A stretch of DNA of 64,000 bases from Streptomyces cellostaticus (GCF_023630175.1 NZ_JALLIN010000001.1:310001-374000); one strand, 5' to 3'. Shown: positions 1-7,863, counted from the first letter of the stretch. Made by a program: numbers and translations. The notes: generated from the sequence alone by a model not told the origin.

Positions 1-511
1 CACGGCGGTGCAGAGCGCCGCACTCCTCGCGCTGTGCGGGGCTGCGCTGCGTGTCGCGCTGCCGGACGACCTGGCGGTCCTGGCCTGGTCGCTGCCGCCC
101 GCGCTACTCGTCGCCGTCCTGCTGCTGTGGGGTCTGGGCAGGCTCGGCCGCTCCCTGCGTGACCATCACCGCCCGCGTCCCGACCCGGCTGAGGCCGAAG
201 ACGAACCGGCGCCCGACGCTGTCGGGAGGACCGGCGGGTTCGGGCCCAGGACAGCCGGGGCCGACGACGAGCAGGGACCTCGTACGGCGAGAACCCGCCA
301 TCAGACGCGGCCCAGGACAGCGGGGGGCGACGGCGAAGCGGCGCCCCCCGCGGCCGAAGCCCGCGGCGGCGCGGTGCCTCTTGCCGCCGGCCACGAACCA
401 GAGCCCGCGCCGCCGCGCGTCGGCCGCACCGCAGCGCCCCCCGAACGCCCGTCCGGCCACGCGGCTTCGGCTGACGCCGCGACCGCTCCGCACCACCCGT
501 GGAAAGGCGAG
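1..511 (+). CDS. Membrane-protein coding stretch open from the window edge into the ABC ATPase
   Basis: The frame that encodes the downstream ATPase is open from the left edge with no stop. Its first 55 or so residues form two hydrophobic segments (around VQSAALLALCGAALRVAL and LLVAVLLLWGLGRLG), followed by about 110 low-complexity residues rich in Ala, Pro, Arg and Glu up to the ATG at 512. Third positions are strongly GC-rich, so the hydrophobic part looks truly coded. Two readings are possible. It may be the C-terminus of an upstream membrane protein whose normal stop was lost or lies in another frame; the +1 frame stops at 513-515, giving a classic ATGA overlap with the ATPase start. Or it may be an N-terminal membrane extension of the ATPase. 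I cannot decide without the sequence to the left. Confidence 0.4.
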
Positions 512-1468
512 ATGAGCACACCTGACAGCACGACCGGGACCCGCACCGAACGCCCCGTGACCGCGCCGGCCATCGTCCTGGACGGCGTCACCAAGCGGTA
601 CGGGGAGTTGATCGCCCTGGACGGCGTGTCCCTCGACGTCCGGCACGGCGAGTTCTTCGGCATCCTCGGCCCCAACGGTGCCGGCAAGACCACGCTGGTG
701 GAGATCGTCGCGGGCATGCGGGAGGCCGACTCCGGCTCCGTCAGCGTGTTCGGGCAGAGTCCCTGGCCGCGGCGGACGGCGCTGCTGGCCCGGATCGGCG
801 TACAGACCCAGGCGTCGGCGTTCTTCGCCCGGCTGACCGCCGGGGAGCACCTGCGCACGGTCGCCGCGCTCTACGGAATGGACTCGGCCACCGCACGGAC
901 GGCGCTGGAAGGGGTCGGTCTGGCCGAGAAGGAGAACGCCCGGGTCGATCACCTCTCAGGAGGCCAGCGCCAGCGTCTCGCCGTGGCCACCGCGCTGCTG
1001 CACGAGCCCGAGCTGATCTTCCTGGACGAGCCGACCGCGGCCCTCGACCCGGAGGCCCGGCACGAACTGTGGGATCTGCTGCGCGCTTTGCGTGCGCGGG
1101 GCCGCACCATCGTGTACACCACCCACTACCTGGACGAGGCCGAAACGTTGTGCGACCGGGTGGCGATCATCTCCGGCGGCCGGGTCGCGGCCCTCGACAC
1201 GCCTCGCAACCTCATCCGCTCCCTCGCCGCCCCGGCCCGGCTGCTCGTCCCGGCCGACCGGATGGCCCGCGAGTCCGCGCTCGCGCTGGACGGGGTGGAC
1301 CGTGCCGCGGTCGAGGGCGACGACCTCGTCATCGAGACGACCGCACCCAACCGGGTCCTCGTCGCACTCGGCGACCTCGTGGACATCGGCTCGGTCACGG
1401 TCCGCACCCCCTCCCTCGAAGACGCCTACCTGACGCTGACCGGCACCGGATCGGAGCACCACCGTTGA
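512..1468 (+). CDS. ABC transporter ATP-binding protein (RiPP export or self-immunity)
   Basis: A 318-residue nucleotide-binding domain of the ABC-2 exporter type. Walker A GPNGAGKTTL, a Q-loop glutamine at TQAS, signature LSGGQRQRL, Walker B LIFLDEPTAALDPE and the H-loop TTHYLDEAE are all intact. The C-terminal 80 residues resemble the accessory domain of DrrA-like drug-export ATPases. The start was set at ATG 512 because a GGAAAGG ribosome-binding site lies just upstream and the domain begins about 25 residues later, although the same frame remains open further left. The stop overlaps the TTG start of the permease (TTGA), so the two are translationally coupled. Next to a YcaO gene and a precursor peptide, its likely job is export of, or self-protection against, the modified peptide. 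Confidence 0.9.
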   Translation: MSTPDSTTGTRTERPVTAPAIVLDGVTKRYGELIALDGVSLDVRHGEFFGILGPNGAGKTTLVEIVAGMREADSGSVSVFGQSPWPRRTALLARIGVQTQASAFFARLTAGEHLRTVAALYGMDSATARTALEGVGLAEKENARVDHLSGGQRQRLAVATALLHEPELIFLDEPTAALDPEARHELWDLLRALRARGRTIVYTTHYLDEAETLCDRVAIISGGRVAALDTPRNLIRSLAAPARLLVPADRMARESALALDGVDRAAVEGDDLVIETTAPNRVLVALGDLVDIGSVTVRTPSLEDAYLTLTGTGSEHHR

Positions 1469-2217
1469 GCGCCTACTCCGCACTGACCAGGGCCACCTAC
1501 GCAGCGAGCGTGCGCGACAAGACGACCCTGTTCTTCACCTTCGCCTTCCCGCTCGCCTTCCTCGTCATGTTCGGACTCATCTTCCACGGCCAGCACGTCG
1601 AAGGCGGGCTGGCGTCCATCAACTACATCGCCCCGGGTGTGCTGTCCTGGGGTGTGGGCAACGCGGCCGTCTTCTCCGTCGGCTTCGCCCTGATGCAGTG
1701 GCGCCGTGACGACCTGCTCCGCCTCGTCTGGCGCACACCGACCCCGCTGCGCACCCTGCTGGCCTCCCGTTGGACAATCGCGCTGGCCGTAGCCGGCGCG
1801 CAGACACTGCTGTTCATCTCCGTCGCTCTGCTGCCCTTCTTCGGCCTGCGACTGGACGGCCCCTGGTGGGCGGCGCTTCCGCTGCTGGTCCTAGGGGTCA
1901 CCGCCTTCCTCGCCCTGGGGCTGGTGGTCGGCAGCCTCGCCGACACTCCGGAGGCGGTCGCGGCCATCGCCAACCTCCTCATGGTTCCGATGGCGTTCCT
2001 GTCCGGTTCGTTCTTTCCCGACGACCTGATGCCGGGCTGGCTGCGCACGGCCGCCAAGGTGCTGCCCCTGCACTACCTCAACGAAGGACTGACCGACGCC
2101 ATGGGCGGCCGCGGGGACCTCGGTGACATCGCGCTGGACTGTGCGGGACTCACCGTCTTCGTTCTGCTCTTCGGGCTGGCCGCCACCCGCACCTTCCGCT
2201 GGAGCAACCGGACATGA
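1465..2217 (+). CDS. ABC-2 type transporter permease
   Basis: A 250-residue integral membrane protein with about six hydrophobic segments, typical of the ABC-2 exporter permease family that partners DrrA-like ATPases. Features include the N-terminal amphipathic stretch ending in KTTLFFTFAFPLAFLVMF and the conserved late segment with a short outside loop (FFPDDLMPGWLRTAAKVLPL, then the LNEGL motif). The TTG start overlaps the ATPase stop by four bases (TTGA). Its own stop overlaps the ATG of the YcaO gene (ATGA), so ATPase, permease and modification enzyme form one translationally coupled unit. It probably exports the mature peptide across the membrane. Confidence 0.88.
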   Translation: MSAYSALTRATYAASVRDKTTLFFTFAFPLAFLVMFGLIFHGQHVEGGLASINYIAPGVLSWGVGNAAVFSVGFALMQWRRDDLLRLVWRTPTPLRTLLASRWTIALAVAGAQTLLFISVALLPFFGLRLDGPWWAALPLLVLGVTAFLALGLVVGSLADTPEAVAAIANLLMVPMAFLSGSFFPDDLMPGWLRTAAKVLPLHYLNEGLTDAMGGRGDLGDIALDCAGLTVFVLLFGLAATRTFRWSNRT

Positions 2218-4172
2218 CCCCCGTCACCGCTCCCACCCGGGCGACATGGCCCCTTGAGGCGGCCCGCGCCGAGCTCCAGGCCCGCCTGGCCACGCGCGCC
2301 GCACGCGACGGCCTCGCGGCGCCGGCCGTCTCCCGTATCGGCGACGCCAACGTCCTCGGCGAGGCCGTACGGCAGTCCGTGCCCGCGAACGCGGCGGCCG
2401 TGCACCTCACCGCCCAGGCCGTGCTGTTCGGCCCGTGGGGAAGCACTCCTGACAGCGGTTCGGCCTGTGGTGTCTGTCTCGCCATGCGCCGCCAGCGCCT
2501 GCGCACCCGCACCGAACGCGACGCGCTGGAGACGGGCACCGAGACCGTGGCGGCCGGCCGTTGGCCCGTGCTGCCCGACCACACCGTCGACGCCGTGTGG
2601 TCCCTGCACCGACTCATCTCCTGTGGCGCCGCCCGGCACTCGGGGCAGGGAGCCGACGCGGCTCTGCCCCAGGTCACCGAACTGGACCTGGAGACGCTGC
2701 GCGTGCGTACGTTCCCGCTGGTGCCTGAGCCGATGTGCCCGCACTGCCGTCCGTTCACCGAGGAGACCGCCCGGCGGGCCGCCGAGCAGGCCACCCCCGG
2801 GCCCGCCGTCAGCCGTCCCAAGCCGGACCCCGGCGTCTACCGGTTGCGCTCCCCCGGCGACTACCCGCTGCCGGTGAAGGGGCTGGCCAATCCGGTGTGC
2901 GGGGTGCTCGGCGGCGGAACGTGGCTCGACGTCACCTCACCCACGACCGCGCCGGTCGCCGGCAGCGTCTTCATGCGAGGACACGCCGGACTCACCGACG
3001 TGACGTGGAGCGGACAGGCCAACTCCTTCGCCCGAAGCCGCGACCTGGCGTTCCTCGAGGGACTGGAGCGCTACGCGGGCACCCACCGCCGGCACCGGGC
3101 CCCGGTGATCACCGCGTCCCTCGACGAACTGGGCGACCGCGCCCTGGATCCACGGGCCTGCGGGCTCTATGGCCCCCGTACGTACGCCGAGGACCCGATG
3201 GTCGAGCCCTTCGACCCGGCCCGCCCACTGCCCTGGGTCACCGGTTGGTCGCTGCGCGACGACCGTCAGGTGCTGGTCCCGGCAAGGCTCGTGTACTACA
3301 GCGCGGGCACCCGTGAGGACAACTTCGTCTTCGAGTGCTCCAACGGCTGCGCAACCGGAGGCACGTGGGAGGAGGCGGTCTTCTTCGGCCTCCTCGAACT
3401 GGTCGAACGGGACGCGTTCCTGCTCGGCTGGTACGGCGACCTGCCCCTGCCGGAGATCGACCTGGACTCGGTGGCCGGGCCCGAGGTGCGGGCCATGGTG
3501 GCGCGGGCCGCGCTCCAGGGCTACGACGTTCATGTCTTCGACAACCGGGTGGACCTGCCGGTGCCCGTCGTCACCGGCTGCGCGGTCCGCCGTGACGACG
3601 GACCCGGCACCCTGGCTTTCGCGGCCTGCGCGTCGTTCGTCCCGGAGACGGCCGTAGAGTCCGCGATCTGCGAGATCCTCACCTACATCCCGCACCTGCC
3701 CCGTCAGGTCGCCGAGAGATCCGCCGAACTCATCGCCATGTCCCGGGACTTCGATCTGGTCACGCGACTGCCCGACCATGCCGCGCTGTACGGCCTCCCG
3801 GCCATGCGCCGGCATGCCCGCAGTTACCTCGTGCCGGCTCGGGTCATCCCCCTGGAGGAGCTGTTCGCCGGGTGGGAGGGGCGAAGACCGCGCACCCGCG
3901 ACCTCCGCGACGACCTGCTGCTCCTGCGCGACCTGCTCGGCAGCGCGGGACACGACGTCATCGCCGTCGACCAGACCACGCCCGAGCAGCGGCAGATGGG
4001 ACTGCGGACGGTGGCCACGCTCGCCCCCGGGATGCTGCCGATCGACTTCGGCTGGCTGCGCCAGCGGGCGCTGCACATGTCTCGTCTGCGGACGGCTCCG
4101 TACCGGGCCGGAATGGTGCCGGCGCCGCTGGGCGAGGAGCAGCTGCGGCGCGTGCCGCATCCGTTCCCGTGA
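2214..4172 (+). CDS. YcaO-family azoline cyclodehydratase with Cys-rich N-terminal region
   Basis: A 652-residue protein. Residues from about 210 to the end are a YcaO domain, the ATP-dependent enzyme that cyclises Cys, Ser and Thr of a precursor peptide into thiazoline or oxazoline rings. The segment SFARSRDLAFLEGLERYAG and the later ECSNGCATGGTWEEAVFFGL fit the YcaO nucleotide-binding pattern, and the protein ends in the Pro-rich HPFP seen at the tail of azoline-forming YcaOs. The N-terminal 200 residues carry two CxxC pairs (C85/C88 and C175/C178), probably a structural zinc site, and look like the partner ('C-protein') part of TOMM cyclodehydratases. It starts at the ATG overlapping the permease stop. 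A convergent precursor with a Ser/Thr/Cys core lies 90 bp downstream. No dehydrogenase or lantibiotic-type dehydratase is visible in the window. Confidence 0.85.
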   Translation: MTPVTAPTRATWPLEAARAELQARLATRAARDGLAAPAVSRIGDANVLGEAVRQSVPANAAAVHLTAQAVLFGPWGSTPDSGSACGVCLAMRRQRLRTRTERDALETGTETVAAGRWPVLPDHTVDAVWSLHRLISCGAARHSGQGADAALPQVTELDLETLRVRTFPLVPEPMCPHCRPFTEETARRAAEQATPGPAVSRPKPDPGVYRLRSPGDYPLPVKGLANPVCGVLGGGTWLDVTSPTTAPVAGSVFMRGHAGLTDVTWSGQANSFARSRDLAFLEGLERYAGTHRRHRAPVITASLDELGDRALDPRACGLYGPRTYAEDPMVEPFDPARPLPWVTGWSLRDDRQVLVPARLVYYSAGTREDNFVFECSNGCATGGTWEEAVFFGLLELVERDAFLLGWYGDLPLPEIDLDSVAGPEVRAMVARAALQGYDVHVFDNRVDLPVPVVTGCAVRRDDGPGTLAFAACASFVPETAVESAICEILTYIPHLPRQVAERSAELIAMSRDFDLVTRLPDHAALYGLPAMRRHARSYLVPARVIPLEELFAGWEGRRPRTRDLRDDLLLLRDLLGSAGHDVIAVDQTTPEQRQMGLRTVATLAPGMLPIDFGWLRQRALHMSRLRTAPYRAGMVPAPLGEEQLRRVPHPFP

Positions 4173-4203
4173 CCGGACGGGATACGCAATCAGTGGCCCG
4201 CGC

Positions 4204-4253
4204 GGGTCCGGCGGTCCGCGACGCGCCGATCCGCCCCGGGGACCGCCGGACCC
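4204..4253. terminator. Bidirectional hairpin between YcaO gene and precursor gene
   Basis: A perfect 14-bp inverted repeat (GGGTCCGGCGGTCC at 4204-4217 and its complement at 4240-4253) with a 22-nt spacer sits in the 89-bp gap between two convergent stop codons. There is no U-tract, which is common for terminators in this G+C range. Confidence 0.6.
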
Positions 4254-4261
4254 GGCTGACG

Positions 4262-4435
4262 TCAGGCGGTGCAGGAGGTCGTGCTGGTGGTGCTGGAGCA
4301 GGTGCTGGTGGACGAGCAGCTGGTGGACGAGCCGAGCATGACCTCGCTGGCGTCCGAGTAGTCGGTGATCTCGAAGGTCTCCGACTCGAGATCCAGGATC
4401 TCCTGGGCAAGCGAGGCGAGGACGTTGTCAGCCAT
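4262..4435 (-). CDS. RiPP precursor peptide, thiazolylpeptide/TOMM type, Ser/Thr/Cys core
   Basis: A 57-residue peptide. The ATG at 4435 has AGAAGGAG six bases upstream; longer readings in this frame lack such a site. Residues 1-34 form an acidic leader (EILDLESETFEITDYSDASE) of the kind seen in thiopeptide precursors. Residues 36-57 are only Ser, Thr and Cys before a terminal Ala, containing SCSSTSTCSSTTSTTSC. Three cysteines and many hydroxy residues make it a substrate for azole formation by the adjacent YcaO enzyme and possibly for Ser/Thr dehydration. Leader cleavage is probably around the MLG/SS boundary (residues 33-36), but this is inferred. It lies on the opposite strand to all other cluster genes, so it has its own promoter and can be made in excess. 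Confidence 0.88.
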   Translation of the reverse strand: MADNVLASLAQEILDLESETFEITDYSDASEVMLGSSTSCSSTSTCSSTTSTTSCTA

Positions 4436-4630
4436 TGCGGCTCCTTCTGGGTCAGGGGACCTGCCGCAGGACGCACGGTCCCGGTCAATGCACCGGTCGG
4501 AGGCCAACGCCTCCCCGGTACCTCCCTCTTTCTACTCGACCGCACGGTCAACGCCCTTGCTGCCCGCTGTCACCTCGCTGACACCCCCTCAGCCGACCCG
4601 AGTCCCCGACACAGCCGAGGAGTGCCCCTC
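4436..4630. promoter_or_regulatory. Divergent promoter region of precursor and M20 genes
   Basis: A 195-bp gap between two divergent starts. On the minus strand the hexamer TTGACC occurs twice (4484-4489 and 4547-4552) as possible -35 boxes toward the precursor, but I see no convincing -10 at standard spacing. No clear operator palindrome is visible. Confidence 0.35.
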
Positions 4631-5968
4631 GTGAACAGCCACCGCGACAGACCATGCGCCGCCCTGGACGACCCTTCCCGCGGCCCGCTGCCGGGCCTGA
4701 CCACCCTGCTGTCGCCCGCCACCGAGCTGTACCTCGACCTGCACCGGCACCCCGAACTCTCCGGCGCCGAAGTCCGTACGGCCGCCCGCTTCGCGGACTG
4801 GCTCGAAGCGGACGGATTCCGCGTCCTGCGCGGCGTCGGCGGTCACGGCGTCGCCGCGGAACTGCGCAACGGCGACGGCCCGACCGTACTCCTGCGCGCC
4901 GAACTCGACGCGCTGCCCGTGGCCGAGGACACCGACGTCCCCTACGCGAGCACGGCCACGGGTGCCGGCCCCGACGGACGGCTCGTCCCCGTCATGCACG
5001 CCTGCGGCCACGACGCGCACGTGGCCTGCGCGGCGGCGGCCGCCCGCTGGCTCGCCGAGCGGCGCGACCGCTGGCGGGGCACCCTCGTGATGGTGGGCCA
5101 GCCTGCCGAGGAGACCCTCAGCGGTGCAAGGGCCATGCTGGAGGAAGGCCTGTACGACCGGGTCACCCCGCCGGACGTGGTGCTCGCGCAGCACACCGCG
5201 CCCTTCCCTGCGGGGATGGTGGCGCACGCCGACGGCCCGGTACTGGCCGGCAGCCTCTCTCTGGAGGTCCTCTTCGAGGGCGACGGCGGCCACGCGGCCA
5301 CCCCGCACCTGACCACCGACCCCTTGCTCGCAGCCGCCGGCACGGCCCTCCGGCTGCCCGCCGTGGCGGCCCGCGAGACCGACCCCGCCGAACGGCTGGT
5401 CGTGACCGCCTCCTCGCTCCGGACCGGGGACGCGGCGCACACCGGCAACGTGATCGCCACCAGTGCCCGACTGCGGGTCACCGTGCGCGCCTTCTCGGAA
5501 GCGGGCCTCGACCGCGCCGGTGCCGCCGTCGCCCGCGTGGCCCGCGCCGAGGCCGCTGCCGCCGCCCTGCCGCCGCGCGTCACCCTCGCCCAGCTCTCCC
5601 GCTCCGGTGTCACCGTCTCGGACCCGGACGTCACCGCCGCCGTCCGAGCAGCACATCGGGCGGCCTTCGGCGCCACCCGCGTCAGCGGCTGGCCCGCCAC
5701 CACGGCCACCGAGGACTTCCCCCTCCTGACCGCCGCGGGCGCCCGCCTCCACGGCCATTCCGGCATCCGCGCCGCCTACTGGATGCTCGGTACCGTCGGC
5801 CCCGCGCAGTGGGCGGCCGCGACCGGAACCGGGGCCGCCGAGAAGTTCCGCAGCCTGCCCGGCAACCACTCACCCCGCTACTTGCCCAGCGTCCGCCTCA
5901 CCCTGCAAACCGGAACGGCAGCACTCGTTACGGCGGCGCTGGCTCGACTGGGGCCGGCGCATGGCTGA
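4631..5968 (+). CDS. M20-family metal-dependent amidohydrolase/peptidase
   Basis: A 445-residue protein of the M20D amidohydrolase group (relatives cleave N-acyl amino acids, hippurate and IAA conjugates). It shows the RAELDALPVAEDTDVPYAS stretch and the metal motif HACGHDAHVACAAAAARW around residues 123-140, followed by the GQPAEET segment with the catalytic Glu pair, and a C-terminal ATEDFP metal ligand region. The GTG at 4631 was chosen because GAGGAG lies eight bases upstream and the family N-terminus starts soon after; the frame is open much further left. Its place beside the precursor suggests a role in leader removal or peptide trimming, or in clearing a modified product, but that is inference from neighbourhood only. 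Confidence 0.82.
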   Translation: MNSHRDRPCAALDDPSRGPLPGLTTLLSPATELYLDLHRHPELSGAEVRTAARFADWLEADGFRVLRGVGGHGVAAELRNGDGPTVLLRAELDALPVAEDTDVPYASTATGAGPDGRLVPVMHACGHDAHVACAAAAARWLAERRDRWRGTLVMVGQPAEETLSGARAMLEEGLYDRVTPPDVVLAQHTAPFPAGMVAHADGPVLAGSLSLEVLFEGDGGHAATPHLTTDPLLAAAGTALRLPAVAARETDPAERLVVTASSLRTGDAAHTGNVIATSARLRVTVRAFSEAGLDRAGAAVARVARAEAAAAALPPRVTLAQLSRSGVTVSDPDVTAAVRAAHRAAFGATRVSGWPATTATEDFPLLTAAGARLHGHSGIRAAYWMLGTVGPAQWAAATGTGAAEKFRSLPGNHSPRYLPSVRLTLQTGTAALVTAALARLGPAHG

Positions 5969-5974
5969 GGTGGC

Positions 5975-6430
5975 TGCGTCGGCGCCCGACGCGCTTGCCG
6001 ACAGGCGACCCACGGCCGCAGATGGTCCGGGGCACGGGCCTCGGCCTGGTCGAAGGCGTCGGAGATCACCTGCCCAGATGACCGGACCAGTGAGGCGGTG
6101 CACCACTCGTTCTCGGCCCGCGGTCCCGGGCGGGCGGGACGTTCGCCGCTTCGGCCGCCGGGCGGGTGGATGACGTCGTGCGGACGTCTGGGAGCGGGAC
6201 GTGTATCGAAGACGCGGGCCACCGTCGCTCCACCTCCGGTTCGGCTTCCCGCCCGGCGCAAGCCGGCCGCGATGACCGACCGCCGCTTTCGCGGCGGCCC
6301 GGCGGGTGGCCTCCCGCAGGGCTTCAGGCCGCATGACCACGCCCTTGCCGTCCGCCTGGATCACCAGCGGCACCATGCGGCTGCACGGGATCGGGATCCG
6401 GGTCCGGTAGAAGCCGTCGACATCGACCAC
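5975..6430 (-). pseudogene. ISKra4-family transposase remnant, frameshifted
   Basis: Two neighbouring minus-strand frames read pieces of one ISKra4-type transposase. From 6430 to about 6283 the frame gives VDGFYRTRIPI, then VIQADGKGVVMRPEALREAT. From 6261 to about 5975 another frame gives RVFDTRPAPRRPHDVI, PPGGRSGERPARPGPRAENE and VISDAFDQAEARAPDH, all characteristic of that family. The N-terminal and C-terminal thirds are missing and no terminal inverted repeats are visible. It is a dead fragment between the RiPP cluster and the hotspot. Confidence 0.65.
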
Positions 6431-6750
6431 TGCCCCTCGGTCTGCTGGTCGGCGCGGCCATCGGCGTGTTCTGGGGCGCCCAGGGGGCGGCACTGGCCGG
6501 GGTCTGGGGCGGCGTCGTCGTCGGGGTGACGGTCGGCATCGGTCCGGCCGTCCGGTGCGGGGTGGTGCCCAACCTCGCCGTCGCGACCGCCCTCACCGCC
6601 GTGCAGCTCGCCCGGAGCGTGGGCACCCCGGTGCGCCTGATGGCATTCTTGAAGGACGCGCACGACAACAACCTGCTGCGGGCGACCGGACCCGTGTACC
6701 AGTTCCGGCACTCCCGGCTCCGGGAACGCCCGGCCGGGCGACCGAGGTGA
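6430..6750 (+). pseudogene. C-terminal fragment of a membrane NTPase (NACHT/STAND-like)
   Basis: About 105 residues in frame: a glycine-rich hydrophobic run (GLLVGAAIGVFWGAQGAALA), then PVRLMAFLKDAHDNNLLRAT followed by GPVYQFRHSRLRERPAG. That last part matches the tail found in large Streptomyces NTPase/membrane proteins, where a short domain ending in 'VYQFRHARLQDRL' closes the protein. There is no start of its own, and the 5' end abuts the transposase remnant on the other strand, so I call it a truncated remnant. Confidence 0.5.
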
Positions 6751-7015
6751 TCAGCCGGGAGCCGCGTCCCCGACCGGCTCCATGCTTCGCCGGGCCATCG
6801 GCCGTGCGACCAGCCGGACGCACGGTCTCTGGAAAGGGCGGGACAGTCCGCCTGGGCAAAGAACACGGAGGCGGCTAGCCCGTCGGCCCCGCGTCATCGG
6901 CATACAGAGCCTGAAGACTTTCACCGACCTCTTCGCCCGGAGCCAGGGCACCGACGCCGACGAGACGGTCATGGAGACCGCCCTCGCCAGTCGTACGGAT
7001 CCCATCGGTCGAACG
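6751..7015. other. Intergenic, nothing recognised
   Basis: The 265 bases between the NTPase fragment and the Doc gene hold no frame with a convincing product. A + strand stretch near 6897-7000 can be read as IQSLKTFTDLFARSQGTDAD but I cannot place it in a family; it may be another gene remnant. Confidence 0.3.
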
Positions 7016-7408
7016 TCAAATGACGGGGAACCAGGCCGACAGACGCTTGGCAATGGCCGGTACATCGATGTTGTCCTGCGCGACTTCCTCCACGAACGGG
7101 CCGGCAACGGAGACGGGCGGCGGGACGGTACTGGCGCTCACGCCGTTGAACCGCAGGAAAACACGCATGGCGAGCCAGGCGGTGCGCTTGTTGCCATCGA
7201 TCAGCGCGTGATTGCGGGCGACGGAGTGCAGCAGTGCTGCAGCCTTCTCGTGCGGCGTGGGATACAACTCGGCTCCGAACACGTTCGTCCGGGGTCGCTC
7301 GATCGCCGACACCAGAAGGCCCATGTCACGCACGCTGTGCTCGGTACCGTTGACCGTGCGGGCGATGGCCAGGATCTCGTCGATCTGGAGGTAGCGCACG
7401 TCCGTCAC
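7016..7408 (-). CDS. Doc/Fic-family toxin of a type II toxin-antitoxin pair
   Basis: A 130-residue Fic-fold protein with the Doc-type active motif HALIDGNKRTAW (residues about 67-78) and the preceding GAELYPTPHEKAAALLH segment. Doc phosphorylates elongation factor Tu; other Fic proteins AMPylate. This variant has His, Asp-Gly and Asn-Lys-Arg intact, so it should be active. The ATG overlaps the antitoxin stop by four bases, placing it second in a minus-strand operon, the usual Phd/Doc order. Its length is normal for Doc. Confidence 0.88.
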   Translation of the reverse strand: MTDVRYLQIDEILAIARTVNGTEHSVRDMGLLVSAIERPRTNVFGAELYPTPHEKAAALLHSVARNHALIDGNKRTAWLAMRVFLRFNGVSASTVPPPVSVAGPFVEEVAQDNIDVPAIAKRLSAWFPVI

Positions 7409-7599
7409 TTCAGATAGTCCAGGATCTCCGCATCGCTGTCCATGAGCTCGGCCAGGACGTCATCGACCTTCAGCTCGGCCCGGTCCTGGGCGTCACGGAT
7501 GGCCTCAATGGCAAGTTCCTGCTTGCTGCGGCCCTCCCGACGAGCCCGCTCGGTGAGCTTCGCGTCAAGGTCGGCGGGGAGTCGAAGTGTCATCGCCAT
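7405..7599 (-). CDS. Antitoxin, ribbon-helix-helix type, partner of Doc
   Basis: A 64-residue protein starting MAMTLRLPADLDAKLTERAR, a ribbon-helix-helix (CopG/Arc-like) DNA-binding N-terminus, followed by an acidic C-terminal tail (LKVDDVLAELMDSDAEILDY) that would neutralise the toxin. A further in-frame start at 7626 lies inside the operator-like palindrome; ATG 7599 is preferred because the repressor fold begins there. It overlaps the Doc start (ATGA). It probably represses its own promoter. Confidence 0.82.
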   Translation of the reverse strand: MAMTLRLPADLDAKLTERARREGRSKQELAIEAIRDAQDRAELKVDDVLAELMDSDAEILDYLK

Positions 7600-7606
7600 A
7601 CAGAGA

Positions 7607-7625
7607 TGATACCAGGCCGGTATCA
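7607..7625. promoter_or_regulatory. Operator-like palindrome of the Doc operon
   Basis: TGATACC-AGGCC-GGTATCA is a 19-bp sequence with perfect 7-bp arms directly upstream of the antitoxin ATG. On the minus strand it includes TATCAT, a possible -10 box, so repressor binding would block transcription. Placement fits autoregulation by the ribbon-helix-helix antitoxin. Confidence 0.6.
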
Positions 7626-7720
7626 AATGGCTCGGTCGGGACGCGCTCCCGGCTCCGCGGAGCGTGGGACCAGGCGGCCGTGCGCATCGCTACCGCGGAG
7701 GCCCGTGGAGGCTTCCGTTT

Positions 7721-7740
7721 CGAGCGTCATTCGAGCGTCA
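7721..7740. repeat. Arm-like repeat pair left of end-duplication 1
   Basis: Two copies of CGAGCGTCA in tandem (7721-7729 and 7732-7740), 84 bases left of the first 40-bp core. The octamer GAGCGTCA recurs on the flanks of the other cores. Confidence 0.55.
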
Positions 7741-7823
7741 AGAATCCCGCAAGAGCCACTTGAAGGCGTCGCCTTTGCAAGCGCCCCGCTCACGAACTAG
7801 CAGGTCAGGCACCCTTGCCCGCA

Positions 7824-7863
7824 GGCTCCAGAATCGCCACGCACTCCACGTGATGCGTCATCG
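7824..7863. repeat. Duplicated 3' end of the methyltransferase gene, copy 1
   Basis: A 40-bp block from GGCTCCAGAATCGCC to GATGCGTCATCG is identical to the end of the methyltransferase gene at 12492-12531 and to the block at 9502-9541. On the minus strand it encodes the conserved tail MTHHVECVAILEP. Here it is followed on the minus strand by codons for AGKGA and a stop, so it looks like the end of a different allele. The surrounding sequence is not methyltransferase. It is read as a leftover attachment site. Confidence 0.75.

Noticed and set aside
3872..4630. N-terminal extension of the M20 protein back through the precursor region
   Set aside because: The extension overlaps the YcaO gene and the opposite-strand precursor, is Arg/Gly-rich low complexity, and GTG 4631 has a good ribosome-binding site.
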